Numbered from the stretch's first letter, positions 8,028 through 17,140 are shown. The stretch is 64,000 nucleotides of DNA from Nitrobacter sp051535215 (GCF_051535215.1 NZ_JBPPLY010000006.1:124001-188000), one strand, 5' to 3'. Notes: generated from the letters alone by a model not told the origin. Program-made: numbers and translations.

Positions 8028-8267
8028 ATGAGCGAGATTGGCGAGCGGGTTAAGAAGATCGTGGTCGAGCACCTTGGCGTAGAGCCCGAGAAAGTCGTCG
8101 ATAATGCCAGCTTCATCGACGATCTGGGCGCCGACAGTCTCGATACCGTCGAACTCGTGATGGCCTTCGAGGAAGAGTTTGGCTGCGAGATTCCCGACGA
8201 CGCGGCGGAGACGATTCTGACCGTTGGTGATGCCACCAAGTTCCTCGAGAAGAACGCGAAAAGCTGA
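8028..8267 (+). CDS. acpP: Acyl carrier protein
   Basis: This 79-residue acidic protein carries growing acyl chains on a phosphopantetheine arm. The attachment site is Ser37 in DDLGADSLDTVELVMAFEEEF. The start, MSEIGERVKKIVVEHLGVEP, is standard for AcpP. GAGG lies seven bases before the ATG at 8028; a longer in-frame version from 7989 adds residues not found in the family. It lies between fabG and fabF, and the large upstream gap suggests its own promoter. A hairpin terminator follows at 8289. Confidence 0.98.
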   Translation: MSEIGERVKKIVVEHLGVEPEKVVDNASFIDDLGADSLDTVELVMAFEEEFGCEIPDDAAETILTVGDATKFLEKNAKS

Positions 8268-8288
8268 CGCTCTCGCGCGGTCTTGATG

Positions 8289-8326
8289 AAGCCGGGCGGA
8301 CCGACTGAACGGTCCACCGGCTTTTC
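8289..8326 (+). terminator. Terminator hairpin between acpP and fabF
   Basis: AAGCCGG (8289-8295) pairs with CCGGCTT (8317-8323), and GGACCG (8298-8303) with CGGTCC (8310-8315), around a 6-base loop. CTTTTCCTT follows. This could end a large share of acpP transcripts, so fabF would be expressed at a lower level than acpP. Confidence 0.7.
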
Positions 8327-8359
8327 CTTATGGCTGGCAAGGAGGCTGGAGTTTCTCCG

Positions 8360-9625
8360 ATGAGGCGCGTCGTCGTTACGGGTATGGGCATGGTGTCGCC
8401 GCTTGGTTGCGGTGTAGAGCCGACCTGGAAACGAATCCTTGGTGGCGAAAGCGGCGCGAAGCAGATCGAAACCTTCGACACCACCGACTTGCCGTGCCGA
8501 ATCGCTTGCGTCGTTCCGCGCGGCGACGGGACCGATGGAACCTTCAATCCCGACCAGTGGATGGAGCCGAAGGACCAGCGCAGGGTCGACGACTTCATCA
8601 TCTTCGCGATGAGCGCTGCGAAGCAGGCGCTCGACGATGCGAACTGGCATCCGGCAACTGAAGAAGATCGTTGCGCAACCGGCACCCTGATCGGGTCCGG
8701 CATCGGCGGCCTCTCGGGAATCGCCGACACCGCGGTCCTGATGAAGGAGCGGGGAGCGCGCAAGGTGTCGCCGTTCTTCATCCCGGGACGCCTGATCAAC
8801 CTTGCTTCGGGTTATGTATCGATCGAACATGGGTTGAAGGGGCCAAACCATGCGGTGGTGACGGCCTGTTCGACCGGCGCGCATGCTATCGGCGATGCCA
8901 GCCGCCTGATCGCGCTCGGCGACGCCGATGTCATGGTGGCGGGCGGCGCGGAGTCGCCGGTTTGCCGCATCGGCATGGCGGGCTTCTGCGCGGCGCGCGC
9001 GCTGTCCACCGGTTTCAACGACACGCCGCGGAAAGCGTCGCGGCCCTACGACAAGGATCGCGACGGCTTCGTGATGGGAGAGGGCGCCGGTATCGTCGTG
9101 CTCGAGGAGTACGAACATGCACGGCGGCGCGGCGCGAGAATCCATGCCGAGGTGAGCGGCTACGGACTGTCGGGGGACGCCTATCACATCACCTCGCCTT
9201 CGCCGGACGGCGACGGCGCGTATCGCAGCATGAGTGCCGCGATGAAGCGCGCAGGGATCTCCGCGTCGGACATCGACTATATCAATGCCCATGGCACGTC
9301 GACGCAGGTCGGCGATGAAATCGAACTGGGCGCGGTGGAGCGTCTGCTCGGCAATGCTGCATCAAGGATTTCGATGTCGTCGACCAAATCGTCGATCGGT
9401 CATCTCCTCGGCGCGGCCGGCGCGGTCGAGGCGATATTCAGCATCCTTGCGATTCGCGACAACATCGCACCGCCGACGATCAATCTCGACAACCCTTCCG
9501 TGGAAAGCGCGATCGATCTCGTTCCGCACAAGGCGCGGCAACGCGAAATCAATATCGCTCTATCGAACTCGTTCGGATTCGGTGGCACAAACGCGTCCGT
9601 GATCGTGCGGCGCGTAGTTGATTAA
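8360..9625 (+). CDS. fabF: 3-oxoacyl-ACP synthase II
   Basis: FabF condenses malonyl-ACP with acyl-ACP during elongation. The 421-residue protein has the catalytic triad: Cys170 in VTACSTGAHAIGDA, His311 in NAHGTSTQVGDEIE and His348 in SSIGHLLGAAGA. The Gly-rich C-terminal motif is NSFGFGGTNAS. The start MRRVVVTGMGMVSPLG at 8360 matches the family. An AAGGAGG lies about 14 bases upstream, farther than usual. The in-frame ATG at 8330 has no ribosome site, so 8360 is preferred. It follows acpP as in most bacteria and precedes mltG. Confidence 0.96.
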   Translation: MRRVVVTGMGMVSPLGCGVEPTWKRILGGESGAKQIETFDTTDLPCRIACVVPRGDGTDGTFNPDQWMEPKDQRRVDDFIIFAMSAAKQALDDANWHPATEEDRCATGTLIGSGIGGLSGIADTAVLMKERGARKVSPFFIPGRLINLASGYVSIEHGLKGPNHAVVTACSTGAHAIGDASRLIALGDADVMVAGGAESPVCRIGMAGFCAARALSTGFNDTPRKASRPYDKDRDGFVMGEGAGIVVLEEYEHARRRGARIHAEVSGYGLSGDAYHITSPSPDGDGAYRSMSAAMKRAGISASDIDYINAHGTSTQVGDEIELGAVERLLGNAASRISMSSTKSSIGHLLGAAGAVEAIFSILAIRDNIAPPTINLDNPSVESAIDLVPHKARQREINIALSNSFGFGGTNASVIVRRVVD

Positions 9626-9800
9626 CGCGTGACGGGAGCAAATCCACCGTTTCGCCGCATTCGATGATGAATCCTAGTGGTCCGTTTCTGACATTTGCAT
9701 CCCGTCGCGGCAGGCGTTTTTTGGAAGTTACGGGCGTAGGCTTTGGCCGGGGCAGACTATTCGCCGGCCGCGATTGAACCGACAGGATCAGGTTACATCG

Positions 9801-11087
9801 ATGACTGAGAGGCCGCCTATTTCTCCGCGCAGTCCGCGTGCCGCGCTCGAACCCGAACAAGTGCCGCCGCCGCCGAAGCGCTCCGCGCGTGTCCGCAGCC
9901 CGCTGGTGATAGCCGGCAATGCGATCATCACACTCGTGCTGGTCGGGATGCTGGGTGTTGGCGGAATCTATGTCTACGGCAAGCAGAAGATTGAGGCGCC
10001 TGGACCGCTGCAGGAAGAGAAGATCGTCAACATTCCGGCGCGCGCCGGCATGACAGACATCGCGGACATTCTCCAGCGGGAGGGCGTGATCGACAACAAT
10101 CGCTGGGCGTTTTTCGGAAGCGTGTTCGCGCTGAAGGCGCGCGCCGATCTGAAGCCCGGCGAATATGCGTTCCAGAAGAACGCCAGCCTGCGCGATGTCA
10201 TCGGCACCATGGTCGACGGCAAGGTGGTGCAGCATCTCGTGACGATTCCGGAGGGCCTGACCTCCGAGCAGATCGTCGCGCGACTTTCTGAGAACGATAT
10301 CTTCTCGGGGACCATTCGCGAGATTCCACGCGAGGGCACGCTGCTGCCCGAGACATATAAATTCCCGCGAGGAACGAGTCGCGAGCAAGTGGTCCAGCGC
10401 ATGCAGCAGGCGCAGAAGCGCGCGCTCGCGGAAATCTGGGAGCGCCGCGCTCCCGATGCCCCGGTCAAGACGCCGGAGCAACTCGTCACGCTCGCATCGA
10501 TTATCGAAAAGGAAACGGGCAGGGCGGATGAGCGCAGCCGGGTCGCGGCGGTGTTTGCCAACCGCCTGAAGCAGAAAATGAAGTTGCAGTCCGATCCGAC
10601 GATCATCTATGGCCTGGTGGGCGGCAAGGGAACGCTGGGGCGGCCGATCAGACGAAGCGAGATCGCGCAGCCGTCCCCTTACAATACCTACGTGATTGAC
10701 GGATTGCCGCCCGGACCTATCGCAAATCCCGGCCGGGCCTCGCTTGAAGCTGCGGCAAATCCGGCGCGGACTCGTGACTTGTTCTTCGTCGCGGATGGGA
10801 CCGGGGGGCACACCTTCACCGAGACCTACGAGCAGCATCAGAAGAACGTCGCCCGGCTGCGGACCATGGAGAAGCAGATTCAGAACGATACGGTTGAGCC
10901 GGCTGACGAGCCGCCGCAATCGCCCCAGCAGCAGCCTGCGTCTCAGCCGCCCGCAGCAGTGGCGCCGCCAGCGGCGGATGCTGACTCGACGGAGGAAACG
11001 CCTGCCGCAAAGCCAGCGCCGCGGAAACGGACCCGGCCGCCCCGGCAGGGCGCGGCAGACCCTTCGCGGAATACTGTCCAACAATAG
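9801..11087 (+). CDS. mltG: MltG endolytic murein transglycosylase (YceG family)
   Basis: MltG cleaves nascent glycan strands and is thought to set their length. The 428-residue protein has a Pro-rich cytoplasmic N-terminus and one membrane segment (about 35-58, LVIAGNAIITLVLVGMLGVGGIYVYG). A LysM-like region and the YceG catalytic domain follow. The catalytic Glu is about residue 236 in SIIEKETGRADER, with FANRLKQKMKLQSDPT and YNTY.IDGLPPGPIANPG downstream. The tail after about 345 is a long Pro/Ala/Gln-rich region of low complexity. The start at 9801 has AGG upstream; a TTG at 9774 is possible but less likely. The fabF-mltG-yicC-gmk order is common in related bacteria. Confidence 0.95.
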   Translation: MTERPPISPRSPRAALEPEQVPPPPKRSARVRSPLVIAGNAIITLVLVGMLGVGGIYVYGKQKIEAPGPLQEEKIVNIPARAGMTDIADILQREGVIDNNRWAFFGSVFALKARADLKPGEYAFQKNASLRDVIGTMVDGKVVQHLVTIPEGLTSEQIVARLSENDIFSGTIREIPREGTLLPETYKFPRGTSREQVVQRMQQAQKRALAEIWERRAPDAPVKTPEQLVTLASIIEKETGRADERSRVAAVFANRLKQKMKLQSDPTIIYGLVGGKGTLGRPIRRSEIAQPSPYNTYVIDGLPPGPIANPGRASLEAAANPARTRDLFFVADGTGGHTFTETYEQHQKNVARLRTMEKQIQNDTVEPADEPPQSPQQQPASQPPAAVAPPAADADSTEETPAAKPAPRKRTRPPRQGAADPSRNTVQQ

Positions 11088-11154
11088 AGTTGCACTCATC
11101 GCCGCGGTCAGGTTTGACTCGGGACGCGATTTCAATCGCCTGCAAAACTAGCCC

Positions 11155-11253
11155 AGTCCGATCCAGCCTTTTTGAATCGGACTCCCGCCTCAGCCTGCTT
11201 GATCGAGCATGATCCTATCCGAAACCGGTTTCCACTTTTTCGGGAACATGCTC
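11155..11253. repeat. Intergenic hairpin plus family B palindromic repeat
   Basis: An 8-bp hairpin (11155-11162 with 11176-11183, AGTCCGAT) follows mltG and may act as a terminator. Bases 11205-11253 are a copy of the GAGCATGATCC..ACCGGTTTCCACTTT..CATGCTC repeat. Its ends GAGCATG and CATGCTC pair, and GAAACCGGTTTC is an inner palindrome. The best other copy is 46678-46726, where a hairpin also sits just before the palindrome. It lies between mltG and yicC. Confidence 0.75.
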
Positions 11254-11312
11254 TAACGTAGGAACGTCCGTTCCCACGAATTTCAGATCTAAACGGTTCG
11301 GAGACCTACGCG

Positions 11313-12200
11313 ATGGCGTTGTCGAGCATGACCGGCTTTGCGCGAAGCCACGGCGCCAGCGGGCCTTATGCGTTCGAATGGGAACTGAAATCGGTGAACG
11401 CCAAGGGATTCGATTTTCGGACACGGCTGCCGCAGGGCTGGGACGATATCGAAGCAACGGTACGCAGGCGGTCGGCCCAGGTGTTGTCGCGCGGTACCGT
11501 CTACGCCAATCTGACCGTGAAGCGCAGCAACGCCGCTTCCGTCGTTCGTATCAATGAGGACGTGCTGGCATCCGTCCTGAAGGTCGCCGCCGATTTGTCG
11601 GGCAGGATCGACGCGGTGGCGCCAAGTATCGACGGATTGCTGTCGATCAAGGGCGTTCTCGAAGTCGTTGAACCGGAGAGTGATGATGCGGAGGAGCAGG
11701 CCGCGAAGGCTGCCGTTGCCGAGGCTTTCGAGCAGGCCTTGCGCAGCCTGATCGACATGCGCGAGCGTGAGGGCATTGCGCTCGGCCAGATCCTTTCGCA
11801 GCGCATGGATGAGATCGAACGCCTTGCGAGCAAGGCGGAGGCTGCGCCCGGCCGCCGGCCTGAAGCGGTGAGGGCGCGGCTTGCGGAGCAGGTCGCGGCA
11901 CTTCTCGAGACATCAGACCGGTTCGATCAGGATCGGCTCAATCAGGAAGCGGTGCTGGTCGCCGCGAGGGCTGATATCCGCGAAGAACTCGACCGAATTG
12001 CCTCGCATATTTCGCAGACGCGGGAATTGATCGGAGCGGGCGGGGCGATCGGGCGGAGGCTCGATTTCCTCGCGCAGGAATTCAACAGGGAAGTGAACAC
12101 GTGCTGTTCGAAGTCGAACGATCTCGAATTGACCAATATCGGTCTTGCGATGAAAAACGTCGTCGAGCAGTTTCGCGAACAGGTCCAGAATTTGGAGTGA
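11313..12200 (+). CDS. YicC family endoribonuclease-like protein
   Basis: The 295-residue protein belongs to the YicC family (YicC_N and DUF1732). It starts MALSSMTGFARSHG and ends NREVNTCCSKSNDLELTNIGLAMKNVVEQFREQVQNLE, both diagnostic. E. coli YicC has been linked to RNA degradation; the role here is inferred by homology. The middle (about 120-200) is rich in Glu, Ala and Arg and likely helical. It lies three bases before gmk, a widely conserved pairing that suggests co-translation. The start at 11313 is clear because residues MTGFA are conserved at the N-terminus of the family. Confidence 0.94.
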   Translation: MALSSMTGFARSHGASGPYAFEWELKSVNAKGFDFRTRLPQGWDDIEATVRRRSAQVLSRGTVYANLTVKRSNAASVVRINEDVLASVLKVAADLSGRIDAVAPSIDGLLSIKGVLEVVEPESDDAEEQAAKAAVAEAFEQALRSLIDMREREGIALGQILSQRMDEIERLASKAEAAPGRRPEAVRARLAEQVAALLETSDRFDQDRLNQEAVLVAARADIREELDRIASHISQTRELIGAGGAIGRRLDFLAQEFNREVNTCCSKSNDLELTNIGLAMKNVVEQFREQVQNLE

Positions 12201-12203
12201 TCG

Positions 12204-12863
12204 ATGGCTGCTCACGGCCAGAGCTTCGATGGAGTTGAACGGCGCGGTCTGATGTTCGTGCTGTCATCGCCTTCCGGAGCGGGCAAGACCACGCTGTCGC
12301 GGCTGTTGATCGAGCGGGTCCAGGGCTTGACCCTGTCGGTCTCCGCCACCACGCGACCGATGCGGCCGGGCGAAGTCGACGGCCGCGACTACAGGTTCGT
12401 CGACACGGCGACGTTCGCAGCGATGGTCAAGCGCGACGAACTGCTGGAGTGGGCCACGGTGTTTGACAATCGCTACGGTACGCCGCGCGCTCCTGTGGAA
12501 ACGGCGCTGGCATCGGGCCGCGACGTGCTTTTCGATATCGACTGGCAGGGCACGCAGCAATTGCGCGAGAAAGCGCGGGCCGATGTGGTCAGCGTCTTCA
12601 TTCTGCCGCCATCCGCTGCCGACTTGGAGAGACGTCTGCACACCCGCGCCCAGGATGCCGACCATGTCATTCGCGGACGGATGGACCGCGCCGCGCATGA
12701 ACTGAGCCATTGGGCTGAATACGACTACATTGTCATAAATCAGAATGTCGATGAAGCCTTTGCCGAGGTGCACTCGATCCTGAAGGCGGAGCGGCTCAAG
12801 CGCGAACGCCGAACGGGATTGACGGCGTTCGTGCGCGAACTGCAAGAACAGCTCGAGACATAG
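12204..12863 (+). CDS. gmk: Guanylate kinase
   Basis: Gmk phosphorylates GMP to GDP with ATP. The 219-residue protein has the P-loop SSPSGAGKTTLSR near 21-33. The GMP-binding region is SVSATTRPMRPGEVDGRDYRFV, followed by the YGTPRAPVE segment and FDIDWQGTQQLREK. Length fits the family (about 205-220). An N-terminal extension of about 15 residues precedes RRGLMFVLSSPSG. The start at 12204 comes three bases after yicC. A repeat-derived hairpin after the stop may end transcription. Confidence 0.96.
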   Translation: MAAHGQSFDGVERRGLMFVLSSPSGAGKTTLSRLLIERVQGLTLSVSATTRPMRPGEVDGRDYRFVDTATFAAMVKRDELLEWATVFDNRYGTPRAPVETALASGRDVLFDIDWQGTQQLREKARADVVSVFILPPSAADLERRLHTRAQDADHVIRGRMDRAAHELSHWAEYDYIVINQNVDEAFAEVHSILKAERLKRERRTGLTAFVRELQEQLET

Positions 12864-12912
12864 AGCGCATTGTCTCTGACGGGTCTGAAGCAGGCCTCTC
12901 TGAATTTGATTT

Positions 12913-12983
12913 GAAGCGTTGTCTTTGCGCAAACCGGTCATCCTCGGGTCAAAGCCCCGAGGATGTGCTTCGCTTGAAACGCT
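12913..12983. repeat. Family A repeat interrupted by a hairpin (possible gmk terminator)
   Basis: AAGCGTTGTCTTTGCGCAAA at the left and CTTCGCTTGAAACGCTT at the right match the ends of the family A palindrome. The middle is replaced by a perfect 10-bp hairpin, CATCCTCGGG (12939-12948) with CCCGAGGATG (12956-12965). It lies between the convergent gmk and the gene at 12995 and could terminate both. Confidence 0.6.
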
Positions 12984-12994
12984 TCTGTTAATCG

Positions 12995-14005
12995 CTACGT
13001 TGCCGCCCCGCGAGAGGCCCGCGCGAGGATTTCCATGATGTCGCGCGATTGCGCCTCAATCTCTCTTCGCGTGCGGACCGGGTCGCGGGCCGGTGTCGGT
13101 GCTATGTCGTTATCACGCCGCTGCCATGGTGGAAGGTGTTCGGTGTCCACCACGTCGCGGATCGATTCCGATCGAGGAAGGGTGCGCATGATGCTGCTCA
13201 GGCTTCCAAACCTGACAACCGCAAATCCGAGAATTCCCGCGAAGCCCAAGGCGGCGGCCAGCCCGCCCAGCAGGAACAGCATCGAATAGGACGCTGCCTC
13301 CGATTCCGGGGCGTGGACGACGCTGACGGCGGGACCGGGCTCGCTGCGTTCGGCAAGCAACTTCGGAACTGGCGCGGTCGTGGCCGCTGGCGGCGGCTGG
13401 TCATTCTGCAACTGCGGGCTGGACGTCACTGTTTCCGGCGGTGCCGGCTGGTGCTCCGCCATCTGGATCGGCGGAGTCGACAGAGCAGTGGTGTTTGCCG
13501 GATCGGGCCAGCGCGTACCGACGGCTGAGGGCGAGGTATCGGTGTTCTGTGTGGTTTCGGCTGCCGGGGCTACCCCGGACCGCACGGCGGCGGCGTTCGC
13601 CTGCTCGTGCGCAATCGAGTAAGTCGTGTCGGACGGCGGCGCGCTGGCGTTGGCTTGATCATGCGGCAGGTCGTCGAATTCCGCACGGGCGTTGGCAACT
13701 GACGGCTGCAAAGGGGGCTCCGCAGATGTCTGAGCCAGTTTTTCCGGAGCGGGAGCAGGCGGCCGAGGCTTGGCGGCAGGTTTCTGTGCGATCTTGCCGC
13801 GTTCCGTGCCGAGATACCAGCAGTGACGTTTCGTCCCCTGTTCGATGCGATAGTACCAATGGCTTCCGCGCGGTGTCGTCGCTTTCGGACCTGGAAGACA
13901 GGTATCGTCTGCGCGCGCCGGACCGTGTGCGGCGATTGCGAGCACACTGCCCGCGAACGAAGCGATAAAAAAAGTTGAGAGCAATTTCCCCGAACGATTT
14001 GACAT
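12995..14005 (-). CDS. Secreted/membrane-anchored Pro-rich protein of unknown function
   Basis: The 336-residue protein has a signal peptide (LLSTFFIASFAGSVLAIAAHGPARA). A short Cys/Trp motif, DDTCLPGP.., SHWYYRIEQGTKRHCWYLG, comes next at about 33-70. Then a long disordered stretch rich in Pro, Ala, Thr and Gln runs to about 235. One hydrophobic helix (about 240-265, YSMLFLLGGLAAALGFAGILGFAVVRFG) and a charged tail finish the protein. The HWYYRI..HCWY segment recalls small periplasmic domains seen in related genomes, but I do not know its function. The start at 14005 is favoured by GGGGA six bases upstream; 14011 is an alternative. It stands alone, convergent with gmk. Confidence 0.75.
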   Translation of the reverse strand: MSNRSGKLLSTFFIASFAGSVLAIAAHGPARADDTCLPGPKATTPRGSHWYYRIEQGTKRHCWYLGTERGKIAQKPAAKPRPPAPAPEKLAQTSAEPPLQPSVANARAEFDDLPHDQANASAPPSDTTYSIAHEQANAAAVRSGVAPAAETTQNTDTSPSAVGTRWPDPANTTALSTPPIQMAEHQPAPPETVTSSPQLQNDQPPPAATTAPVPKLLAERSEPGPAVSVVHAPESEAASYSMLFLLGGLAAALGFAGILGFAVVRFGSLSSIMRTLPRSESIRDVVDTEHLPPWQRRDNDIAPTPARDPVRTRREIEAQSRDIMEILARASRGAAT

Positions 14006-14205
14006 GAGCATCCCCGATGATGGCGAGATGAACGCAATGAGGTCTTCGCCAAATTGTCGGGAGAGACTGGGGTCGTATTGCGCCACAAATCCGGAAGGGC
14101 TGAGGCTTAATTGAGGCCGGCGGCGCGGGAAAATACTCGTTTTGCGAGTAGTTATCGTGTTTTCCGGTTTGGCGGCGAGGTCGGCATGCGCTGGCGAAAT
14201 CCTCG

Positions 14206-15264
14206 TCAGTTCTTGAACAGGACGCGGCCGATCACCTTGCCGGCTCGCAATTGCTCCATCCATTTCTGAGCGTCGCCCATCGGCTCCTCCCTCATCGGGG
14301 TCGGCTTGATCCTGCCGGATCGCGCCAGCGCCATCAGCTCCTGCGCCTCGGCAAGCGTGCCGACCATGAAGCCTTCGATGGTCATGCGCTTGTAGATCCA
14401 TTGCACGATCGGCAGGTTGAAATTGCCGCCCATCAGTCCGGAAACCACGATCTTTCCGCCACGAGCAACGGTCGAGACCGCGAAGTTCATCGATTTCTCG
14501 TTGCCGGCGAAGTCGACGACCGCATCGAAGCCTCCATCGTTTTCCTTGATGATGCGCCGGGCGATATCGGCTTCCGACGGATCGTAGGCGACCGCAGCGC
14601 CGTTCGCGAGCGCGGTCTCCCGAGCAGCCGTGCTGAGGTCGGCGACCGATACCTTCTGCTTGAACATGGCCCGCGCGAATGCAAGTCCCATCATGCCGAC
14701 GCCGCCCAAGCCGATCAGCAGGATATTGCGCTGACGCGGCCGGTCGACGAGGCGCTTCAGCGCGCCATAAGCGGTCACGCCCGAGCACATCAGCGTCGCC
14801 GCCATGTTGACCGATAGAGGATCGTAGTCGAGCAGGTATTTTGCGTCCGGCACCAGCACGTGGGTAGCGAATCCGCCGTCGATCGAAACGCCGAGAAAGC
14901 GGTTCCTGGCGCAGAGATTTTCGTCCCCGGCCAGACAGTCCCGGCACTGGCCACAGCCGATCCACGGAAAGATCGCTTTCTTTTGCCCGACGATGTCACT
15001 CGGTACGTCCGGACCGACTTCGTCGACAACGCCGGCGATCTCGTGGCCGAGGGTGAAGGGCAGGGCCATGCCCCGGGTCGTATCCAGCCGTTTGCCATTG
15101 CCGAGATCCATGTAGCCATCCTGCAGATGCAGGTCGGAATGGCACAAGCCACAGCGCTCGACCCGCACTAGAACCTCGCGGCCCTGCGGCCTCGGAGTAT
15201 CGATCACCGTTTCGCACAGCGGCGCATCGAACCTGACGAGCGATTGGCGTTTCATCATGGCCAT
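14206..15264 (-). CDS. Zinc-dependent alcohol dehydrogenase
   Basis: This 352-residue medium-chain dehydrogenase has the catalytic zinc motif CGLCHSD and GHEIAGVVDEVG. The structural zinc cysteines are in CGQCRDCLAGDENLC. A Rossmann motif LIGLGGVGMMGLAFA follows. It should oxidise an alcohol or reduce an aldehyde with NAD(P); the substrate cannot be told. The start at 15264 overlaps the ksgA stop by one base (TGATG), so translation is probably coupled. A TTG start three bases earlier is possible. An alcohol dehydrogenase has no evident link to rRNA methylation, so the pairing may be incidental. Confidence 0.9.
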   Translation of the reverse strand: MAMMKRQSLVRFDAPLCETVIDTPRPQGREVLVRVERCGLCHSDLHLQDGYMDLGNGKRLDTTRGMALPFTLGHEIAGVVDEVGPDVPSDIVGQKKAIFPWIGCGQCRDCLAGDENLCARNRFLGVSIDGGFATHVLVPDAKYLLDYDPLSVNMAATLMCSGVTAYGALKRLVDRPRQRNILLIGLGGVGMMGLAFARAMFKQKVSVADLSTAARETALANGAAVAYDPSEADIARRIIKENDGGFDAVVDFAGNEKSMNFAVSTVARGGKIVVSGLMGGNFNLPIVQWIYKRMTIEGFMVGTLAEAQELMALARSGRIKPTPMREEPMGDAQKWMEQLRAGKVIGRVLFKN

Positions 15265-16139
15265 CAAGTTTTTTCCTCAGGCCGATTTGCTCGGTTTCGC
15301 AAGTCCGCCAATTCCCGTGCCATGGCGGCAAAGCCGGATATCGGAACGGTTTCGGCTCGCCGGGTCGGGTCGATCCCGGCGGCTGCGGTCAGCAACGCCG
15401 GATCGACGGGCAGCGATCTCAGACTCTGCCGCAGCATCTTGCGGCGCTGTCCAAAGGCGGCGGCGGCGACCTGTTCGAGCAACCGGCGCTCGCAACTCTC
15501 AGGCTCGTCGCGAGGCACGAGCCGAACGACGGAGGAGGTGACCTGAGGCTGCGGCACGAACGCCGCGGGCGAGATGTCGAACAGGATTTTGGTCTCAGCG
15601 CGCCAGTTCGAGAGCACGCCGAGGCGGCCATAAGCTTCCTCGTTTTCGCGGGCGACGATCCGCTCGGCCACTTCACGCTGAAACATCAGTACCATCGCGT
15701 CATACCAGGGCGGCCATGGCTCGACGCTCAGCCAGCCGATCAGAAGCGCGGTCGCGATGTTATAGGGCAGGTTGGCGACGATTTTCGCGCGCGTCGGGCC
15801 GAGCAGCGGACGAGGATCGAATTGCATCGCGTCCGCGTTGATGATGGTGAGGCGTCCGGGATAGCGGTCCGAGATTTCTTCCAGAGCCCCGACGGCACGC
15901 TCGTCCCGCTCGATGGCGATTACACGCCCAGCCCCCATGGCCAACAGCGCTCGGGTCAATCCGCCGGGGCCAGGGCCGACCTCGATGACGGTGGAATCTT
16001 GAAGCGGGCCGGCGGCGCGCGCGATCCGTGCGGTGAGGTTCAGGTCGAGCAGAAAGTTCTGCCCCAGGGATTTGCGGGCCGACAGTGCATGACGTTTGAT
16101 GACGTCGCGTAGTGGAGGAAGGTCGTCAATCGTGCTCAT
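15264..16139 (-). CDS. ksgA: 16S rRNA dimethyladenosine transferase
   Basis: KsgA (RsmA) dimethylates two adjacent adenines near the 3' end of 16S rRNA during late 30S assembly. The 291-residue protein has KSLGQNFLLDLNLTARI at its start and the SAM-binding EVGPGPGGLTRALL. The catalytic NLPYNIAT motif and the FQREVAERI segment follow. The C-terminal domain contains FGQRRKMLRQSL. The ATG at 16139 overlaps the pdxA stop by four bases (ATGA), so the two are translated together. The pdxA-ksgA order is common in Proteobacteria. Confidence 0.97.
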   Translation of the reverse strand: MSTIDDLPPLRDVIKRHALSARKSLGQNFLLDLNLTARIARAAGPLQDSTVIEVGPGPGGLTRALLAMGAGRVIAIERDERAVGALEEISDRYPGRLTIINADAMQFDPRPLLGPTRAKIVANLPYNIATALLIGWLSVEPWPPWYDAMVLMFQREVAERIVARENEEAYGRLGVLSNWRAETKILFDISPAAFVPQPQVTSSVVRLVPRDEPESCERRLLEQVAAAAFGQRRKMLRQSLRSLPVDPALLTAAAGIDPTRRAETVPISGFAAMARELADLRNRANRPEEKT

Positions 16140-17140
16140 GCCGAATGCGTTGATTCCGCCATCCGCGCGGCCAGGCGCAGCGCCGCGATCAGGCTTGACG
16201 GATCGGCGCGCCCGGTGCCCGCGATATCGAAGGCCGTGCCGTGATCGGGCGATGTCCGGATGAAGGGCAATCCCAGCGTGACGTTGACCGCGCGGTCGAA
16301 AGCCAGCGTCTTGACCGGGATCAGCGCCTGATCGTGGTACATGCAGATCGCGCAGTCATAGGTCTGTCGCGCCGCTTCATGGAACATGGTGTCGGCGGGA
16401 AGCGGCCCTCTGACGTCGATCCCGTCCGCGCGCAAGATCGAGACGGCGGGAGCGACGATCGTCTGATCTTCGGTTCCGAGCGATCCGTCCTCCCCGGCAT
16501 GGGGATTCAGTCCGGATACAGCTATGCGGGGCCGGGCGATCCCGAAGCGTGATCGCAACTCGGAAACGACAGTGCGGACGGTGTCCACGATCATCGGGGT
16601 CGACAGCGTCGCGATCGCATCGCGCAAGGAGAGATGAATCGTGACGGGCACCACGGCAAGGTCGGACGACCACAGCAACATCACCGGTTGCCGCGGCTTG
16701 CCGCCGCGCGCCGCCAGTTCGGCGAGAAACTCGGTGTGGCCGGGATGAGCGAAGCCGGCACGATAGAGCACGCTCTTGGCGATGGGGTTGGTGACGATCG
16801 CGGCTGCGTATCCGGCAACGACATCGCTGACCGCCTCGCGGATGGACCCGATGGCCGCGGCCGCGCTGTTGTCGTCCGGATGACCGGGCCGCGCGGTTGC
16901 CGGATGAGCGGTAGCAGTGACCGGAAGTGCTTCCGTGAATATCCGGGAAACGTCGCCGTCAGCCGCGTCCGCCAGGGGGAGATCGACACCAAGCAACCTG
17001 GCGCGCACCGAGATGAATTCCCGGTCGCCGAGGAGATAGAACGGCGGAACGGCATCGCTGTTGCGGCGGAGCCACGCTGCGATCGCGATATCAGGTCCGA
17101 TGCCTGCCGGCTCGCCAAGTGTTAGTGCAAGAGGCTTCAC
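16136..17140 (-). CDS. pdxA: 4-hydroxythreonine-4-phosphate dehydrogenase
   Basis: PdxA oxidises 4-phosphohydroxy-L-threonine in pyridoxal-phosphate synthesis. The 334-residue protein starts KPLALTLGEPAGIGPDIA. The metal ligands are in HPGHTEFLAEL, LNPHAGEDGSLGTED and CMYHDQALIPVK. A ILRADGIDVRGPLPADTMF segment is also characteristic. Length matches the family. It follows the surA-like gene after about 100 bases and overlaps ksgA. The whole block from lptF to the alcohol dehydrogenase runs on the minus strand. Confidence 0.97.
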   Translation of the reverse strand: MKPLALTLGEPAGIGPDIAIAAWLRRNSDAVPPFYLLGDREFISVRARLLGVDLPLADAADGDVSRIFTEALPVTATAHPATARPGHPDDNSAAAAIGSIREAVSDVVAGYAAAIVTNPIAKSVLYRAGFAHPGHTEFLAELAARGGKPRQPVMLLWSSDLAVVPVTIHLSLRDAIATLSTPMIVDTVRTVVSELRSRFGIARPRIAVSGLNPHAGEDGSLGTEDQTIVAPAVSILRADGIDVRGPLPADTMFHEAARQTYDCAICMYHDQALIPVKTLAFDRAVNVTLGLPFIRTSPDHGTAFDIAGTGRADPSSLIAALRLAARMAESTHSA

